From: Streptococcus suis S735
GTDB taxonomy: Bacteria; Bacillota; Bacilli; Lactobacillales; Streptococcaceae
Direction: 5' to 3'
NCBI RefSeq assembly: GCF_000294495.1
Contig: NC_018526.1
Location: 310,001-374,000, forward strand
Length of the DNA stretch: 64,000 nt
Every line of letters starts with the position of its first letter. Within the stretch, counting starts at the first letter, position 1. This document shows positions 1 to 8,849 of the stretch, piece by piece. Both the position numbers and the translations under genes were made by a program. The notes beneath the pieces were generated by a model. That model saw only the letters and a program-made list of their open reading frames with translations. It was not told the DNA's origin and did no database searches.

Positions 1-14
1 AGAAAAAAGAAAGT

Positions 15-938
15 ATGAAAAAAGTTTTAATCGGCATTGGGATTTTAATAGCTTGTTTTGGTATTGGTTTCCTGTATTTAGCCAGCAAGCCATCAGTGGC
101 TTCTAACTACACAGAAGTAGTTGAAACGGGTGGAGCTGTTGAGAAAAAGTATCTTGGACAGGGCAACTATGACGTTTCCTATCTCGAAATCAATGCTTTA
201 CAAAATTTCAAAAAATATGAACTGTACTATCCTACAAATATTGAAACAGAAACCAGAAAATTTCCAGTAGTGATATTTTCTAATGGTACCGGTGTTAGAG
301 CTTCTAAGTATGCGTCTGTTTTGAAACATTTGGCTTCTTGGGGCTTTATTGTCATTGGTACTGAGGAAGAATATTCTTGGAATGGATTTTCATCCGAAAT
401 GAGCTTGCGACTTGCTATCAAGCTAAATGATAATAAGACTGTTGAAGGCCTAAAATCAAATCCTTTCTTTAGTAAAGTCGATTTAGATAAGATCGGCCTA
501 TCGGGGCATTCTCAAGGAGGAGTTGGGGTCTTTAATGCTGTTACGGAACAAAAGCATGGGCATATGATCAAAACTATTTACGCGGCAAGTCCTGCCAATT
601 TAGAACTTTCTAGTAATTTAGAATGGGACTATGACCCGAGCTTGATTTCTGTTCCGACCTTTCTAGTATCGGGTACGGGAGGTGGATATGAGGATTTGGT
701 AGTGTCTGGCAAGCAGTTGACACAGATTTATGAGACATTACCAGCTACCATCACGAAGGTAATGGCTCGGAGAAAAGAAGCAGGACATGGTGATATGCTT
801 AGACTTCCAAACGGCTATATGGTAGCTTGATTTATGTGGCGGTTACAAGGAGCCCCTGAAGCAGAGACGGCATTTCAAGGAAACTCCCCAGAAATTGTTC
901 AAAACAAACTCTATCAAGATCAAAGAATAATGAACTAG
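15..938 (+). pseudogene. Membrane-anchored chlorophyllase/PAF-acetylhydrolase-like alpha/beta hydrolase, interrupted by a nonsense codon
   Basis: The reading frame opens with a hydrophobic N-terminal anchor (residues 1-24), followed by an alpha/beta-hydrolase fold with the oxyanion segment VIFSNGTG and the nucleophile elbow GHSQGG. Translation stops at TGA (828-830) after 271 residues, directly after the catalytic-His segment AGHGDM. The same frame stays open for 35 more codons to TAG at 936-938 and encodes FMWRLQGAPEAE and LYQDQRI, which I recall as the normal C-terminus of this family, where a Trp precedes FMW. A TGG to TGA change is therefore the simplest explanation. The truncated product keeps the probable Ser and His and could retain some activity. 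The substrate is unknown; an extracellular or membrane-facing lipase or esterase is plausible. The promoter lies outside the window. Confidence 0.75.
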
Positions 939-1044
939 GATTTGTATCATTGACGGTCAAAAGCGAGTTCTGTCTTTCTATTGTTTGTTCTTGTTTTATG
1001 TTAGTAGCTTATTCAAAAAATGTGTAAAAAGAGTGTAATTCTTC

Positions 1045-2064
1045 ATGAAAAAATTCAAAAAAATCATCTTATGGACCCTTGGGATTGTAGCCAGTCTCGG
1101 TATCATTGCTTATGTGTCTGTTACCAATCATCCGCAGTTGGTAGTCGGTGTCATTCAATCGTTTATGTACAAAGAGAGTTCACCGAACTCTTACAGTCCT
1201 CTTTATGATCCCATTGATGGTCTGAAAGAAAATGGTCAGTATTTGAAAAGTGAGATTGCCTATAGTAAGGACTATCCCAACAGTTTTTTAGATATTACCT
1301 ATCCAGACCAAAATCTTGAAGCTGACCGACCAACCCTCTTCTATTTCCACGGTGGTGGATTCTTTGGAGGTAGCAAAAATATGGGGGCCCCTCTGTCAGC
1401 TAGCCAAGCGACCTACCTCATTGATGACATCGTGTCAAAAGGATATAATGTTGTCAATGTGGATTATGCTCTTGTACCAGACCACCATTTCCCAACGCCA
1501 GTGATTCAAATGAATCAGGCTATCGCCTACATGAAGGAACACGCTGAAGAATATCACTTGAACATGGACAATGTCGTCTTGATGGGTTCATCAGCAGGTG
1601 CCATCATGGCGGCACAATATGGTAGCGTCTTAGCCAATCAAGAGTACGCTCAGCTATTGAATATTGAACCAAGTATTGCAAAAGAAGATGTCAAGGCTCT
1701 GGTTATAGACGATGCTCCTTTAGATTATGCCAAATTTAGCCTAGGTACGAAGATCTTGGTTGGAAATTATGTTTCAGAAACCATCTATCTAAGTGAGGAA
1801 GAAATCAATGCCTATAACCCTATTTCCCATGTGAATAAAGACTACCCAGCTAGTTTCCTTCTGGGAAGCGAGGATCGAACAGATATGGTGTCGCTCAACA
1901 AGGCTTTGAAGCAAGCGGGAGTTGAAAATGAATTGGTCGATCCTTTGGCAGAAGAAGGGCTTGAAAAGCCTCATGGTTTTGTGGCGAATTTACGAACAGA
2001 CCCTGTGTCTGCCAAAGCATTTGAACGGTTGATGATTTTTATAGACGATAGAACCAAGGAATAG
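1045..2064 (+). CDS. Membrane-anchored alpha/beta hydrolase (acetyl-esterase/HSL-like)
   Basis: A 339-residue protein with an N-terminal membrane anchor (about residues 6-26) and a hormone-sensitive-lipase type fold. The oxyanion motif FHGGGFFGG is near residues 101-109, the nucleophile elbow GSSAGA is near 180, and a C-terminal KPHGF supplies the likely catalytic His. The family cleaves short acyl esters, often acetyl groups on sugars or xenobiotics; the substrate here cannot be read from sequence. The anchor suggests action at the outer face of the membrane. The start ATG has only a weak upstream purine run (AAAAAGAG). It follows another hydrolase gene of similar architecture but unrelated detail, so the pair may share a cell-surface role. 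Confidence 0.8.
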   Translation: MKKFKKIILWTLGIVASLGIIAYVSVTNHPQLVVGVIQSFMYKESSPNSYSPLYDPIDGLKENGQYLKSEIAYSKDYPNSFLDITYPDQNLEADRPTLFYFHGGGFFGGSKNMGAPLSASQATYLIDDIVSKGYNVVNVDYALVPDHHFPTPVIQMNQAIAYMKEHAEEYHLNMDNVVLMGSSAGAIMAAQYGSVLANQEYAQLLNIEPSIAKEDVKALVIDDAPLDYAKFSLGTKILVGNYVSETIYLSEEEINAYNPISHVNKDYPASFLLGSEDRTDMVSLNKALKQAGVENELVDPLAEEGLEKPHGFVANLRTDPVSAKAFERLMIFIDDRTKE

Positions 2065-2220
2065 TCGGAGTGTTGATAAGTTGGAAACTGATAGGGATTT
2101 GTCCAATCAATCTGTCGCTCTGACAACCATGTTTGTACTCAGAAAGTCTACGCCGAAAAATTCCAAGTGAGAACAATAAGTCCCAGCTCTGCCATTTCCC
2201 AAAAGTACGTTATAAAATCG

Positions 2221-2276
2221 TTGAAATCCTTGTCAATTGTGTTATAATGAAGAGTATGCAATAAAATTTTAAGGAG
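2221..2276 (+). promoter_or_regulatory. tig promoter and ribosome binding site
   Basis: There is a -35 TTGAAA at 2221-2226, a 16-bp spacer, an extended -10 (TGTTATAAT, hexamer 2243-2248) and a strong AAGGAG at 2271-2276 ahead of the tig ATG. Confidence 0.75.
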
Positions 2277-2285
2277 AATGACAGA

Positions 2286-3569
2286 ATGTCTGTATCATTT
2301 GAAGCAAAAGAAACAAATCGCGGCGTTTTGACTTTCACAATCGGTCAAGATGCTATCAAACCAGAATTGGATCGCGTTTTCAACAAAGTTAAGAAAGATA
2401 TCAATCTTCCAGGTTTCCGTAAAGGTCACTTGCCACGTGCCGTTTTCAACCAAAAATTTGGTGAAGAAGCACTTTATCAAGATGTTGTAAATGCATTGTT
2501 ACCAGCAGCTTATGAAGCAGCGGTTGCAGAAGCTGGTCTTGAAGTCGTTGCACAACCAAAAATCGACGTTGTATCTATGGAAAAAGGTCAAGACTGGACA
2601 ATCACTGCGGAAGTTGTGACAAAACCTGAAGTAAAATTGGGTGACTACAAAAACTTGGCAGTTTCAGTAGAAGCTACTAAAGAAGTAACAGACGAAGAAG
2701 TTGACGCAAAAATCGAAGCTGCACGCAACAACTTGGCTGAATTGGTTATCAAAGAAGGTCCAGCAGCTGAAGGCGATACAGTTGTTATCGACTTTGTAGG
2801 TTCAATCGACGGTGTTGAATTTGACGGCGGTAAAGGTGAGAACTTCTCACTTGGACTTGGTTCAGGTCAATTCATCCCAGGTTTTGAAGCGCAATTGGTT
2901 GGTCACGCAGCTGGTGAAGAAGTAAACGTTGAAGTGACTTTCCCAGAAGACTACCAAGCAGCTGACCTTGCTGGTAAACAAGCCCTCTTCGTAACAAAAA
3001 TCCATGAAGTAAAAGCAAAAGAAGTTCCAGCTTTGGATGACGAATTGGCAAAAGACATCGACGAAGAAGTGGAAACACTTGATGAGTTGAAAGCTAAATA
3101 CCGCAAAGAATTGGAAGCATCAAAAGAAGTTGCCTTTGACGATGCAGTTGAATCAGCAGCTCTTGAATTGGCTGTAGAAAACGCTGAAATCGTTGAATTG
3201 CCAGAAGAAATGATTCATGAAGAAGTTCACCGTGCAATCAATGAATTCTTGGGTGGTATGCAACAACAAGGTATCTCACCAGATATGTACTTCCAAATCA
3301 CTGGTACAACTCGTGAAGACCTTCATAAACAATACGAAGCAGATGCTGAAAAACGTACTAAGACAAACTTGGTTGTTGAAGCAGTAGCTAAAGCAGAAGG
3401 TTTCGAAGCAACTGAAGAAGAAATCAACAAAGAAATCGAAGACTTGGCAGCAACTTACAATATGGAAGTGGCACAAGTTCGTAGCTTGCTTTCACCAGAA
3501 ATGCTTAAACACGACATCGCTGTGAAGAAAGCTGTAGAAGTGATTACAAGCACTGCAACTGTAAAATAA
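2286..3569 (+). CDS. tig: Trigger factor (ribosome-associated chaperone / peptidyl-prolyl isomerase)
   Basis: The 427-residue length is normal for the family. The N-terminal ribosome-binding domain carries the signature GFRKGHLP (about residues 44-51). The FKBP-type PPIase domain is centred on residues 150-240, with [14 protein letters not shown] and [12 protein letters not shown]. The C-terminal helical chaperone arms follow. The protein docks at the ribosomal exit tunnel through L23 and shields nascent chains in the cytosol. Codon use is highly biased, as expected for an abundant protein. The gene is monocistronic, between its own promoter and a strong terminator. Confidence 0.98.
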   Translation: MSVSFEAKETNRGVLTFTIGQDAIKPELDRVFNKVKKDINLPGFRKGHLPRAVFNQKFGEEALYQDVVNALLPAAYEAAVAEAGLEVVAQPKIDVVSMEKGQDWTITAEVVTKPEVKLGDYKNLAVSVEATKEVTDEEVDAKIEAARNNLAELVIKEGPAAEGDTVVIDFVGSIDGVEFDGGKGENFSLGLGSGQFIPGFEAQLVGHAAGEEVNVEVTFPEDYQAADLAGKQALFVTKIHEVKAKEVPALDDELAKDIDEEVETLDELKAKYRKELEASKEVAFDDAVESAALELAVENAEIVELPEEMIHEEVHRAINEFLGGMQQQGISPDMYFQITGTTREDLHKQYEADAEKRTKTNLVVEAVAKAEGFEATEEEINKEIEDLAATYNMEVAQVRSLLSPEMLKHDIAVKKAVEVITSTATVK

Positions 3570-3577
3570 TTATTTGG

Positions 3578-3606
3578 AAAACTCGACTCTGGTCGGGTTT
3601 TTTGTT
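3578..3606 (+). terminator. Rho-independent terminator of tig
   Basis: The stem AAACTCGAC / GTCGGGTTT with a TCTG loop is followed by a T-rich run. Confidence 0.9.
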
Positions 3607-4505
3607 TAATCATCTTTCGATGTTACAAAGAAACTCTCTGAAAAACCTTGTCCGTCCCATGCAGAAATGGGAGAATGTCATATCTGTTGGTGGAGTCGTC
3701 CAAGTTTCACAAGGGGTACGAATAACTGACGGAGAGGTCAGCCATTACCAGTTGCCGTGGTCGGTGCTCCCATGTTTACAAGCTATCGAATATGACTGTT
3801 CTTTTTTAGGGAGTAGAATTTTATTGGACTATTTGCAATCCAATCTCATCATATCAGGTGCCTTTGGGTTATTTTACAAGGAGTATGTCATAGCAGTTGG
3901 GGGTTATGATAGGCAGACACTGGGAGAAGATATGGAGCTAGTCATGAAATTGCATTATTTCTGTAGAAATAACAATATTCCTTATCGAATCTGCTATGAA
4001 ACCAGCGCCATTTGTTGGAGTCAAGCACCGAGCTCTATCGGTGATTTATGCAAACAACGCCGTCGCTGGTTCTTGGGACTCTATCAATGTCTAAAAAAAA
4101 TACCGAAAAATGTTATCGCGAGTTCGTTTTGGGGCGGTGGGATATTTTTCCTATGCTTACTATATGCTATTTGAATTTTTGGCTCCGTTTATAGAGACTT
4201 TCGGTTGTTTCGTGATTCTACTTTCGTTGATCTATCATCAACTAAACATCTCATTTTTCATATCGCTCTTTTTCCTCCATAGTGCTTTTTGCTCACTAAT
4301 CACCTTTGCGTCATTTTTGCAACGCGTCTACTCGCAAGATTTATTTATTGGACCTATGGATTTGTGTAAAGCCTTCCTGGCAACCTTGTTTAGATATTTT
4401 TTCTTGCATTGGGTATTGAATATTGTCCGTCTGACAAGTTTTATTGGATATAAAAAGAGAAAGCGTGAATGGGGAGAAATCAAACGAGTGAAACAATTCG
4501 TTTAA
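3602..4505 (+). pseudogene. Glycosyltransferase family 2 (processive, hyaluronan/cellulose-synthase-like) remnant
   Basis: Two overlapping frames together encode the C-terminal two thirds of a GT2 membrane glycosyltransferase. The first frame holds VISVGGVVQVSQG, the catalytic-base segment GGYDRQTLGEDMEL and the acceptor motif QRRRWFLGLYQ. The second frame continues with FGAVGYFSYAYY and several transmembrane helices up to 4505. The N-terminal UDP-sugar-binding part (DxD) is missing: the similarity begins immediately after the tig terminator with no start codon or ribosome binding site. The switch of frame lies between an A8 tract (4093-4100) and about 4125, so slippage at that tract is a likely cause. 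The fragment cannot make a functional enzyme. Confidence 0.8.
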
Positions 4506-4510
4506 GTAAA

Positions 4511-4550
4511 GGTAAGACTGGCTTATAAAAAGAAAGTCTTATCTTTTTTT
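4511..4550 (+). terminator. Probable terminator upstream of lmb
   Basis: TAAGACT and AGTCTTA arms are separated by a 15-nt loop and followed by CT7. The stem is short, so the call is moderate. Confidence 0.5.
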
Positions 4551-4559
4551 AAAAAATAC

Positions 4560-4608
4560 TTGACTGGTTAATATTCTTGTGTTATAGTTAACTGGTTAAC
4601 AAAGGAGG
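4560..4608 (+). promoter_or_regulatory. lmb-pht promoter with two AdcR zinc boxes
   Basis: There is a consensus promoter, TTGACT (4560-4565), 17-bp spacer, TATAGT (4583-4588). A perfect palindrome GTTAACTGGTTAAC (4587-4600) matches the AdcR consensus TTAACYRGTTAA and overlaps the -10. A second, one-mismatch box TTGACTGGTTAA (4560-4571) overlaps the -35. Zn-loaded AdcR would occlude both promoter elements. The ribosome binding site AAAGGAGG lies at 4601-4608. Confidence 0.9.
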
Positions 4609-4613
4609 AAGTT

Positions 4614-5534
4614 ATGTTAAAGAAAGTGATAAGAGGCTGTTTTGTTGCCTTATTCGGTTTTGTTTTAGCAGCTTGCTCGGCTCAGAAGGAAGCGAGTCAA
4701 GTACAGCCAGGAATGAAAATAGTCACCTCATTTTACCCGATTTATTCACTGGTTAAGGAAGTGTCAGGGAATAAAAATGATGTTCGAATGATTGGCTCAA
4801 GACAGGGCATACACTCTTATGAACCATCGGCTGCGGACATAAAGGCCATATACGATGCAGATGTTTTTATCTATCATTCGCGAATTTTGGAATCCTGGGC
4901 AGGACGTTTGGAACCTAATTTGCAAGGTTCATCTGTCAAGGTTTTGGAGGCTTCGACAAATTTACCGCTGACAAAGGTTCCAGGGTTAGAAGACATGGAA
5001 GCTGGTCAAGGGATTGATGAAGCTAGTTTATATGACCCCCACACATGGCTGGATCCAGTTTTGGTTGGTCAGGAAGCTGTTGCGATTGGTGAACTTTTAG
5101 CAGAAAGTGATCCTAAGAATGCGGATTATTATCGTCAAAATGCCGCAACTTTAGAGGGAAAGGCGCAAAAGTTGGCAGACAAGTATAGCCCAATCTTTTT
5201 AAAAGCCACATCAAAAACATTTGTCACTCAACACACAGCCTTCTCTTACACTGCGCAACGCTTCGGGTTGAAGCAGTTGGGGATCGCAGGAGTTTCAGAG
5301 GAAGAACCAAGTCCTAGACAGTTGGCGGAAATTAAAGAATTTGTTGACACCTACAATGTGCAAACAATTTTTACAGAAAAAGGTGCCTCGGATAAGCTTG
5401 CCAAGGCATTGGCGAGTTCGACAGGTGTAGATTTAAAAGTGTTGGATCCTCTTGAAGCAGATCCAGAAAATAATTTAACCTATCTAGAAAATCTAGAGCA
5501 AGTCTTAGAAACATTAGCTCAAGAGTTAAAATAA
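4614..5534 (+). CDS. lmb: Zinc-binding lipoprotein of the AdcAII/Lmb type
   Basis: A 306-residue cluster-9 solute-binding lipoprotein. The signal peptide ends in the lipobox LAAC (Cys about 21), so it is anchored to the outer membrane leaflet. Zinc-ligand segments characteristic of AdcAII/Lmb are visible: HSYEP, DPHTWLDP and TQHTAFSY, plus a C-terminal acidic ligand region. There is no long His-rich loop of the AdcA kind, and no fused ZinT domain. It captures zinc and passes it to the AdcBC transporter, which is not in this window; in related species it is also reported to bind laminin. It shares a transcript with the histidine-triad gene 33 bp downstream and is under AdcR control. Confidence 0.93.
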   Translation: MLKKVIRGCFVALFGFVLAACSAQKEASQVQPGMKIVTSFYPIYSLVKEVSGNKNDVRMIGSRQGIHSYEPSAADIKAIYDADVFIYHSRILESWAGRLEPNLQGSSVKVLEASTNLPLTKVPGLEDMEAGQGIDEASLYDPHTWLDPVLVGQEAVAIGELLAESDPKNADYYRQNAATLEGKAQKLADKYSPIFLKATSKTFVTQHTAFSYTAQRFGLKQLGIAGVSEEEPSPRQLAEIKEFVDTYNVQTIFTEKGASDKLAKALASSTGVDLKVLDPLEADPENNLTYLENLEQVLETLAQELK

Positions 5535-5567
5535 AAGGCCGAATTCTATCGACCGAAAGGAGAAAAA

Positions 5568-8500
5568 ATGAAGAAAAAAGCAGTTGTTGGCTCCGTAGCC
5601 GCCCTTGTTTTAGGGATGAGTCTCTGTAGCTATCAGCTTGGACGTTTCCAAGCGATGGAAGAGCAAAAAAATCGTGTGTCCTATATTGAAGATAGTCAAA
5701 GTGTGCAAACTACCGTTGCTGAACAATTAACACCTGATCAAGTTTCTGCCAAGGAAAATATTGACGCTGAGCAGATAGTCGTTAAAATTACTGATCAAGG
5801 CTATGTGACATCACACGGTGACCATTTCCACTACTATAATGGTAAAGTCCCCTTTGATGCGATTTTTAGTGAAGAGTTGGTCATGAAGGACCCAAACTAT
5901 GTCTTACAAGACAGTCACATCATTAATGAAGTCCAGGATGGCTACGTCATAAAAGTTGATGGGAAATACTATCTCTATCTAAAAGACCCTAGCAAACATA
6001 AAAATGTTCGTAGCAAAGAAGAAGTGGAGCGGCAAAAAGGAATCTCTTCTGCTGACAGCAAAAATCAGGCAGCAGGAAATAGTAAGGATGGCCGCTACAG
6101 AACAGACGATGGCTATGTCTTTAATCCGACAGATGTTATTGAAGACACGGGAGATGGTTTTATCGTTCCGCACGGCGACCATTTCCACTTTATTCCTAAA
6201 AAAGATTTATCAGCTGCCGAATTGAAGGCTGCTCAAGATTACTGGAATCAAAAAGGAAGTGTGAGCTCGGCTAGTGGTAGTCAATATGGCGATAGAAATA
6301 ATAGAGCTCAACAGACCACAATTAGTGCGGGGCAAGGTCAGGATTTGGCTAGTTTATTGGCTCAATTGGATGCAACACCCCTATCTCAACGCCATGTAGA
6401 AGCGGATGGATTGGTATTTGACCCAAGAACGATTACGAAGAAAACCGCAGCAGGTGTCATCGTTCCACACGGCGATCATTACCACTTTATTCCATACAGC
6501 CAGATGTCTCCTCTAGAAGAGAAGATTTCTCGAATGATTGGTGTAAATGGAGCAGGTGTTTCTTCTGGCGCACAAGCAAGTCACTCCCAACATACACCAA
6601 CACAACCAAATCGTCCAGTAACACCAATCGGCACTGTTACAACGCAACCGGTATCGCCTACACAACCAGTATTACCAACACAACCGAAGCAGTCAACAGG
6701 GAAAGTGGTTTCCTATAAGGGACGTCAAATTCCTGCTTACGGAAAAGGGTTAGATGGTAAGGCATATTTTACAAGTGATGGATACACCTTTAGCAAAGAC
6801 TCTATTACCTCAGTTGATGATCAAGGGTTGATAGCTAGTCATGGAGATCATTTCCATTATGTTGGTTTTGGCGAACTCGAAGATTTTGAAATAAAGCAAG
6901 TAGAGGAATGGGTTAATGAGAAGGCGGGCAAACAAGTGCCACCGAAAACATCTGAACAAGTAGGAAACGATGCTAAACCCACAACACCAAGTCAAGGGAA
7001 TGATTCAAAACCTGTAAAACCAATTCAAGAAGAAAACCGCCCTGCATTTGAATATAAACAAGTAACGGCTAAACGTAAATTGGCTGGAAAAGTTGTTTAT
7101 GAAATGGAAGTAGGTGGAAAAACTTATACGTATGGTCGTGACGAACTAGATTTGATGAAGATCTCTTTTGCTGAGTTGACTTTGGCAGAAAAAGATAAGC
7201 AGTATATCTTTGATATTGCACCGCTTGCAGAAGGAGATCTTAAGCCAGCCATGTTGGTCGGTATGGATCAAATTCCGATGAAGGGAGCGAATGCGACCTA
7301 TGATACTGGACAATCCTTTATTATTCCACACATTGATCACATCCACGTCCTACCTTACACATGGTTGAGTAAGGAACAAATTGCAACGATCCGCTATATC
7401 ATGCAACATCCTGAAATTCGTCCATCTGCTTGGACTACAAGTGGACATGGTGATGGAGAAGCAACGGATCTTGTTCCCCCAATTCTAAATGCAACACCTA
7501 AAGCAAACCGCTTAGGCTTGAAAAATTGGCAAATCATTCACACAGCAGAAGAAGTTATGGATGCGCGTGCAAAAGGGAAATTTGCGACAAATGATGGCTA
7601 TATCTTCTCGGCGGAAGACGTACTAGATCCAGCAAGTTTTGTCTTTAGTCAAGCGTTCAGTCTACCAAGAGCGACAGGAGGTTCTCTACGTTCAATTTCC
7701 AAGAAAGATTTATCTAAAGAAGAATTGGAAGCTGTACAAACTCTTCTTGATAAACGAGACGCTGAAGAATTGGCGAAAAATGTCACACCAATTGAGAAAC
7801 GTGCAGGTTTGAAAAATTGGCAAATTGTTCACTCAGCAGAAGAATTGGCAGAAGCTAAGGCAGCAGGAAAATATACAACAAAAGATGGCTATATTTTTGA
7901 CCCAGCGGACCTATTAGATCCCAAAGTGAAAATAGGTACGGATAACTATCGCATCCCACGTGTGATTACAGATGGTTACCGTCGGATTAACAAGAGTGAT
8001 TTGAATTACTTAAGCGAGCTGATCCCAGCAGAGGCTATGGTGGCTCAACGTGAGAAATCTAATTCTAGTTTACCGTCAACACCTGCACCAACTGAAACAG
8101 GAGCAAGTGCAGGCGAGACAACAACGCCAGAACAGCCACAAGTTGCCAAAGAAACAGCAGAGGAAATTTATAACCGAGTGGAAGCGAAGAAAGTCGTTCC
8201 TTTCGAAGCACTGACTTACAATGCTGGCTATGCAACCGAAGTACGCAACGGGACTCTGGTGATTCCGCATCAAGATCACTATCACTATGTATCCTTTAAA
8301 TGGTTTGACCAAGGTAGTGCAAGAAGTCCTGAAGGGTATAGTTTAGAAGATTTCCTAGCAACGGTTAAATACTACATGACTAATCCACAAGAACGCCCAG
8401 TTTCAGACGATGGCTGGGGAGTATTTACACCAAATACACCATCTGAATCAACAGAAGAAACAGAGACGGAAGAAAGTGATGAAGAAATTATTTCTGAAGA

Positions 8501-8723
8501 AACCGAGGAAATTGACGAGTTTACAGAAGAATTAAAACGAAGAGCAGAAGAGTTTGGCATGGACTTCAAAACCTTTGAACAAAGTCTGGTCACACTCTCA
8601 GACCGTTACAAAGTTTCTTTTGAAGCTTTCGAATATGATGCAGCAAGCAAAGTTGTTCGACTTGTAGATAAGGATGGGGTCAAACGGACCATCTCCCTTC
8701 CAAGTTTAGAAGAACAAGTATAG
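5568..8723 (+). CDS. Surface histidine-triad protein (Pht family)
   Basis: A 1051-residue exported protein with an N-terminal hydrophobic segment (residues 5-25). It carries six HxxHxH triads starting at residues 83, 202, 301, 425, 588 and 901, each in a repeated module of the type DGYVF...VPHGDHFHFIP. Two further modules (triad positions near residues 700 and 797, each opening with GLKNWQI) keep the module body but have lost all three histidines. Pro/Thr/Gln-rich linkers separate modules, and residues 960-990 are very Glu-rich. No LPXTG motif is present. Pht proteins bind zinc at the surface, deliver it to the Lmb/AdcAII lipoprotein and can affect complement. The AdcR-controlled operon position fits this. 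Exact paralogue naming (phtA/B/D/E, htpS) is not safe from sequence alone. Confidence 0.93.
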   Translation: MKKKAVVGSVAALVLGMSLCSYQLGRFQAMEEQKNRVSYIEDSQSVQTTVAEQLTPDQVSAKENIDAEQIVVKITDQGYVTSHGDHFHYYNGKVPFDAIFSEELVMKDPNYVLQDSHIINEVQDGYVIKVDGKYYLYLKDPSKHKNVRSKEEVERQKGISSADSKNQAAGNSKDGRYRTDDGYVFNPTDVIEDTGDGFIVPHGDHFHFIPKKDLSAAELKAAQDYWNQKGSVSSASGSQYGDRNNRAQQTTISAGQGQDLASLLAQLDATPLSQRHVEADGLVFDPRTITKKTAAGVIVPHGDHYHFIPYSQMSPLEEKISRMIGVNGAGVSSGAQASHSQHTPTQPNRPVTPIGTVTTQPVSPTQPVLPTQPKQSTGKVVSYKGRQIPAYGKGLDGKAYFTSDGYTFSKDSITSVDDQGLIASHGDHFHYVGFGELEDFEIKQVEEWVNEKAGKQVPPKTSEQVGNDAKPTTPSQGNDSKPVKPIQEENRPAFEYKQVTAKRKLAGKVVYEMEVGGKTYTYGRDELDLMKISFAELTLAEKDKQYIFDIAPLAEGDLKPAMLVGMDQIPMKGANATYDTGQSFIIPHIDHIHVLPYTWLSKEQIATIRYIMQHPEIRPSAWTTSGHGDGEATDLVPPILNATPKANRLGLKNWQIIHTAEEVMDARAKGKFATNDGYIFSAEDVLDPASFVFSQAFSLPRATGGSLRSISKKDLSKEELEAVQTLLDKRDAEELAKNVTPIEKRAGLKNWQIVHSAEELAEAKAAGKYTTKDGYIFDPADLLDPKVKIGTDNYRIPRVITDGYRRINKSDLNYLSELIPAEAMVAQREKSNSSLPSTPAPTETGASAGETTTPEQPQVAKETAEEIYNRVEAKKVVPFEALTYNAGYATEVRNGTLVIPHQDHYHYVSFKWFDQGSARSPEGYSLEDFLATVKYYMTNPQERPVSDDGWGVFTPNTPSESTEETETEESDEEIISEETEEIDEFTEELKRRAEEFGMDFKTFEQSLVTLSDRYKVSFEAFEYDAASKVVRLVDKDGVKRTISLPSLEEQV

Positions 8724-8729
8724 TAAACA

Positions 8730-8767
8730 AAATACCTGTAGCACTGAGCTCTGCAGGTATTTTTTTA
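8730..8767 (+). terminator. Terminator of the lmb-pht operon
   Basis: The stem AATACCTG / CAGGTATT is followed by a T-tract. Confidence 0.88.
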
Positions 8768-8790
8768 CAGAAAAACGATAAAGATTATCT

Positions 8791-8843
8791 TTGACTATTT
8801 GCCTTTTTTAGCGTAAAATAGAAAGGAAAGACAAAAAAGGAGA
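8791..8843 (+). promoter_or_regulatory. rpoE promoter and ribosome binding site
   Basis: TTGACT (8791-8796), 17-bp spacer, TAAAAT (8814-8819). The AAAAAAGGAG ending at 8843 is 6-7 nt from a TTG codon and supports the TTG start. Confidence 0.8.
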
Positions 8844-8849
8844 ACAGCC

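Noticed and set aside
828..830. Selenocysteine or programmed read-through at the TGA of the first hydrolase
   Set aside because: No SECIS-like hairpin follows, streptococci do not use selenocysteine as far as I know, and the expected residue is Trp, so a plain nonsense mutation is simpler.
2230..2248. TTGTCA as the -35 of tig
   Set aside because: It is only 7 bp from the -10; TTGAAA at 2221-2226 has a workable 16-bp spacer.
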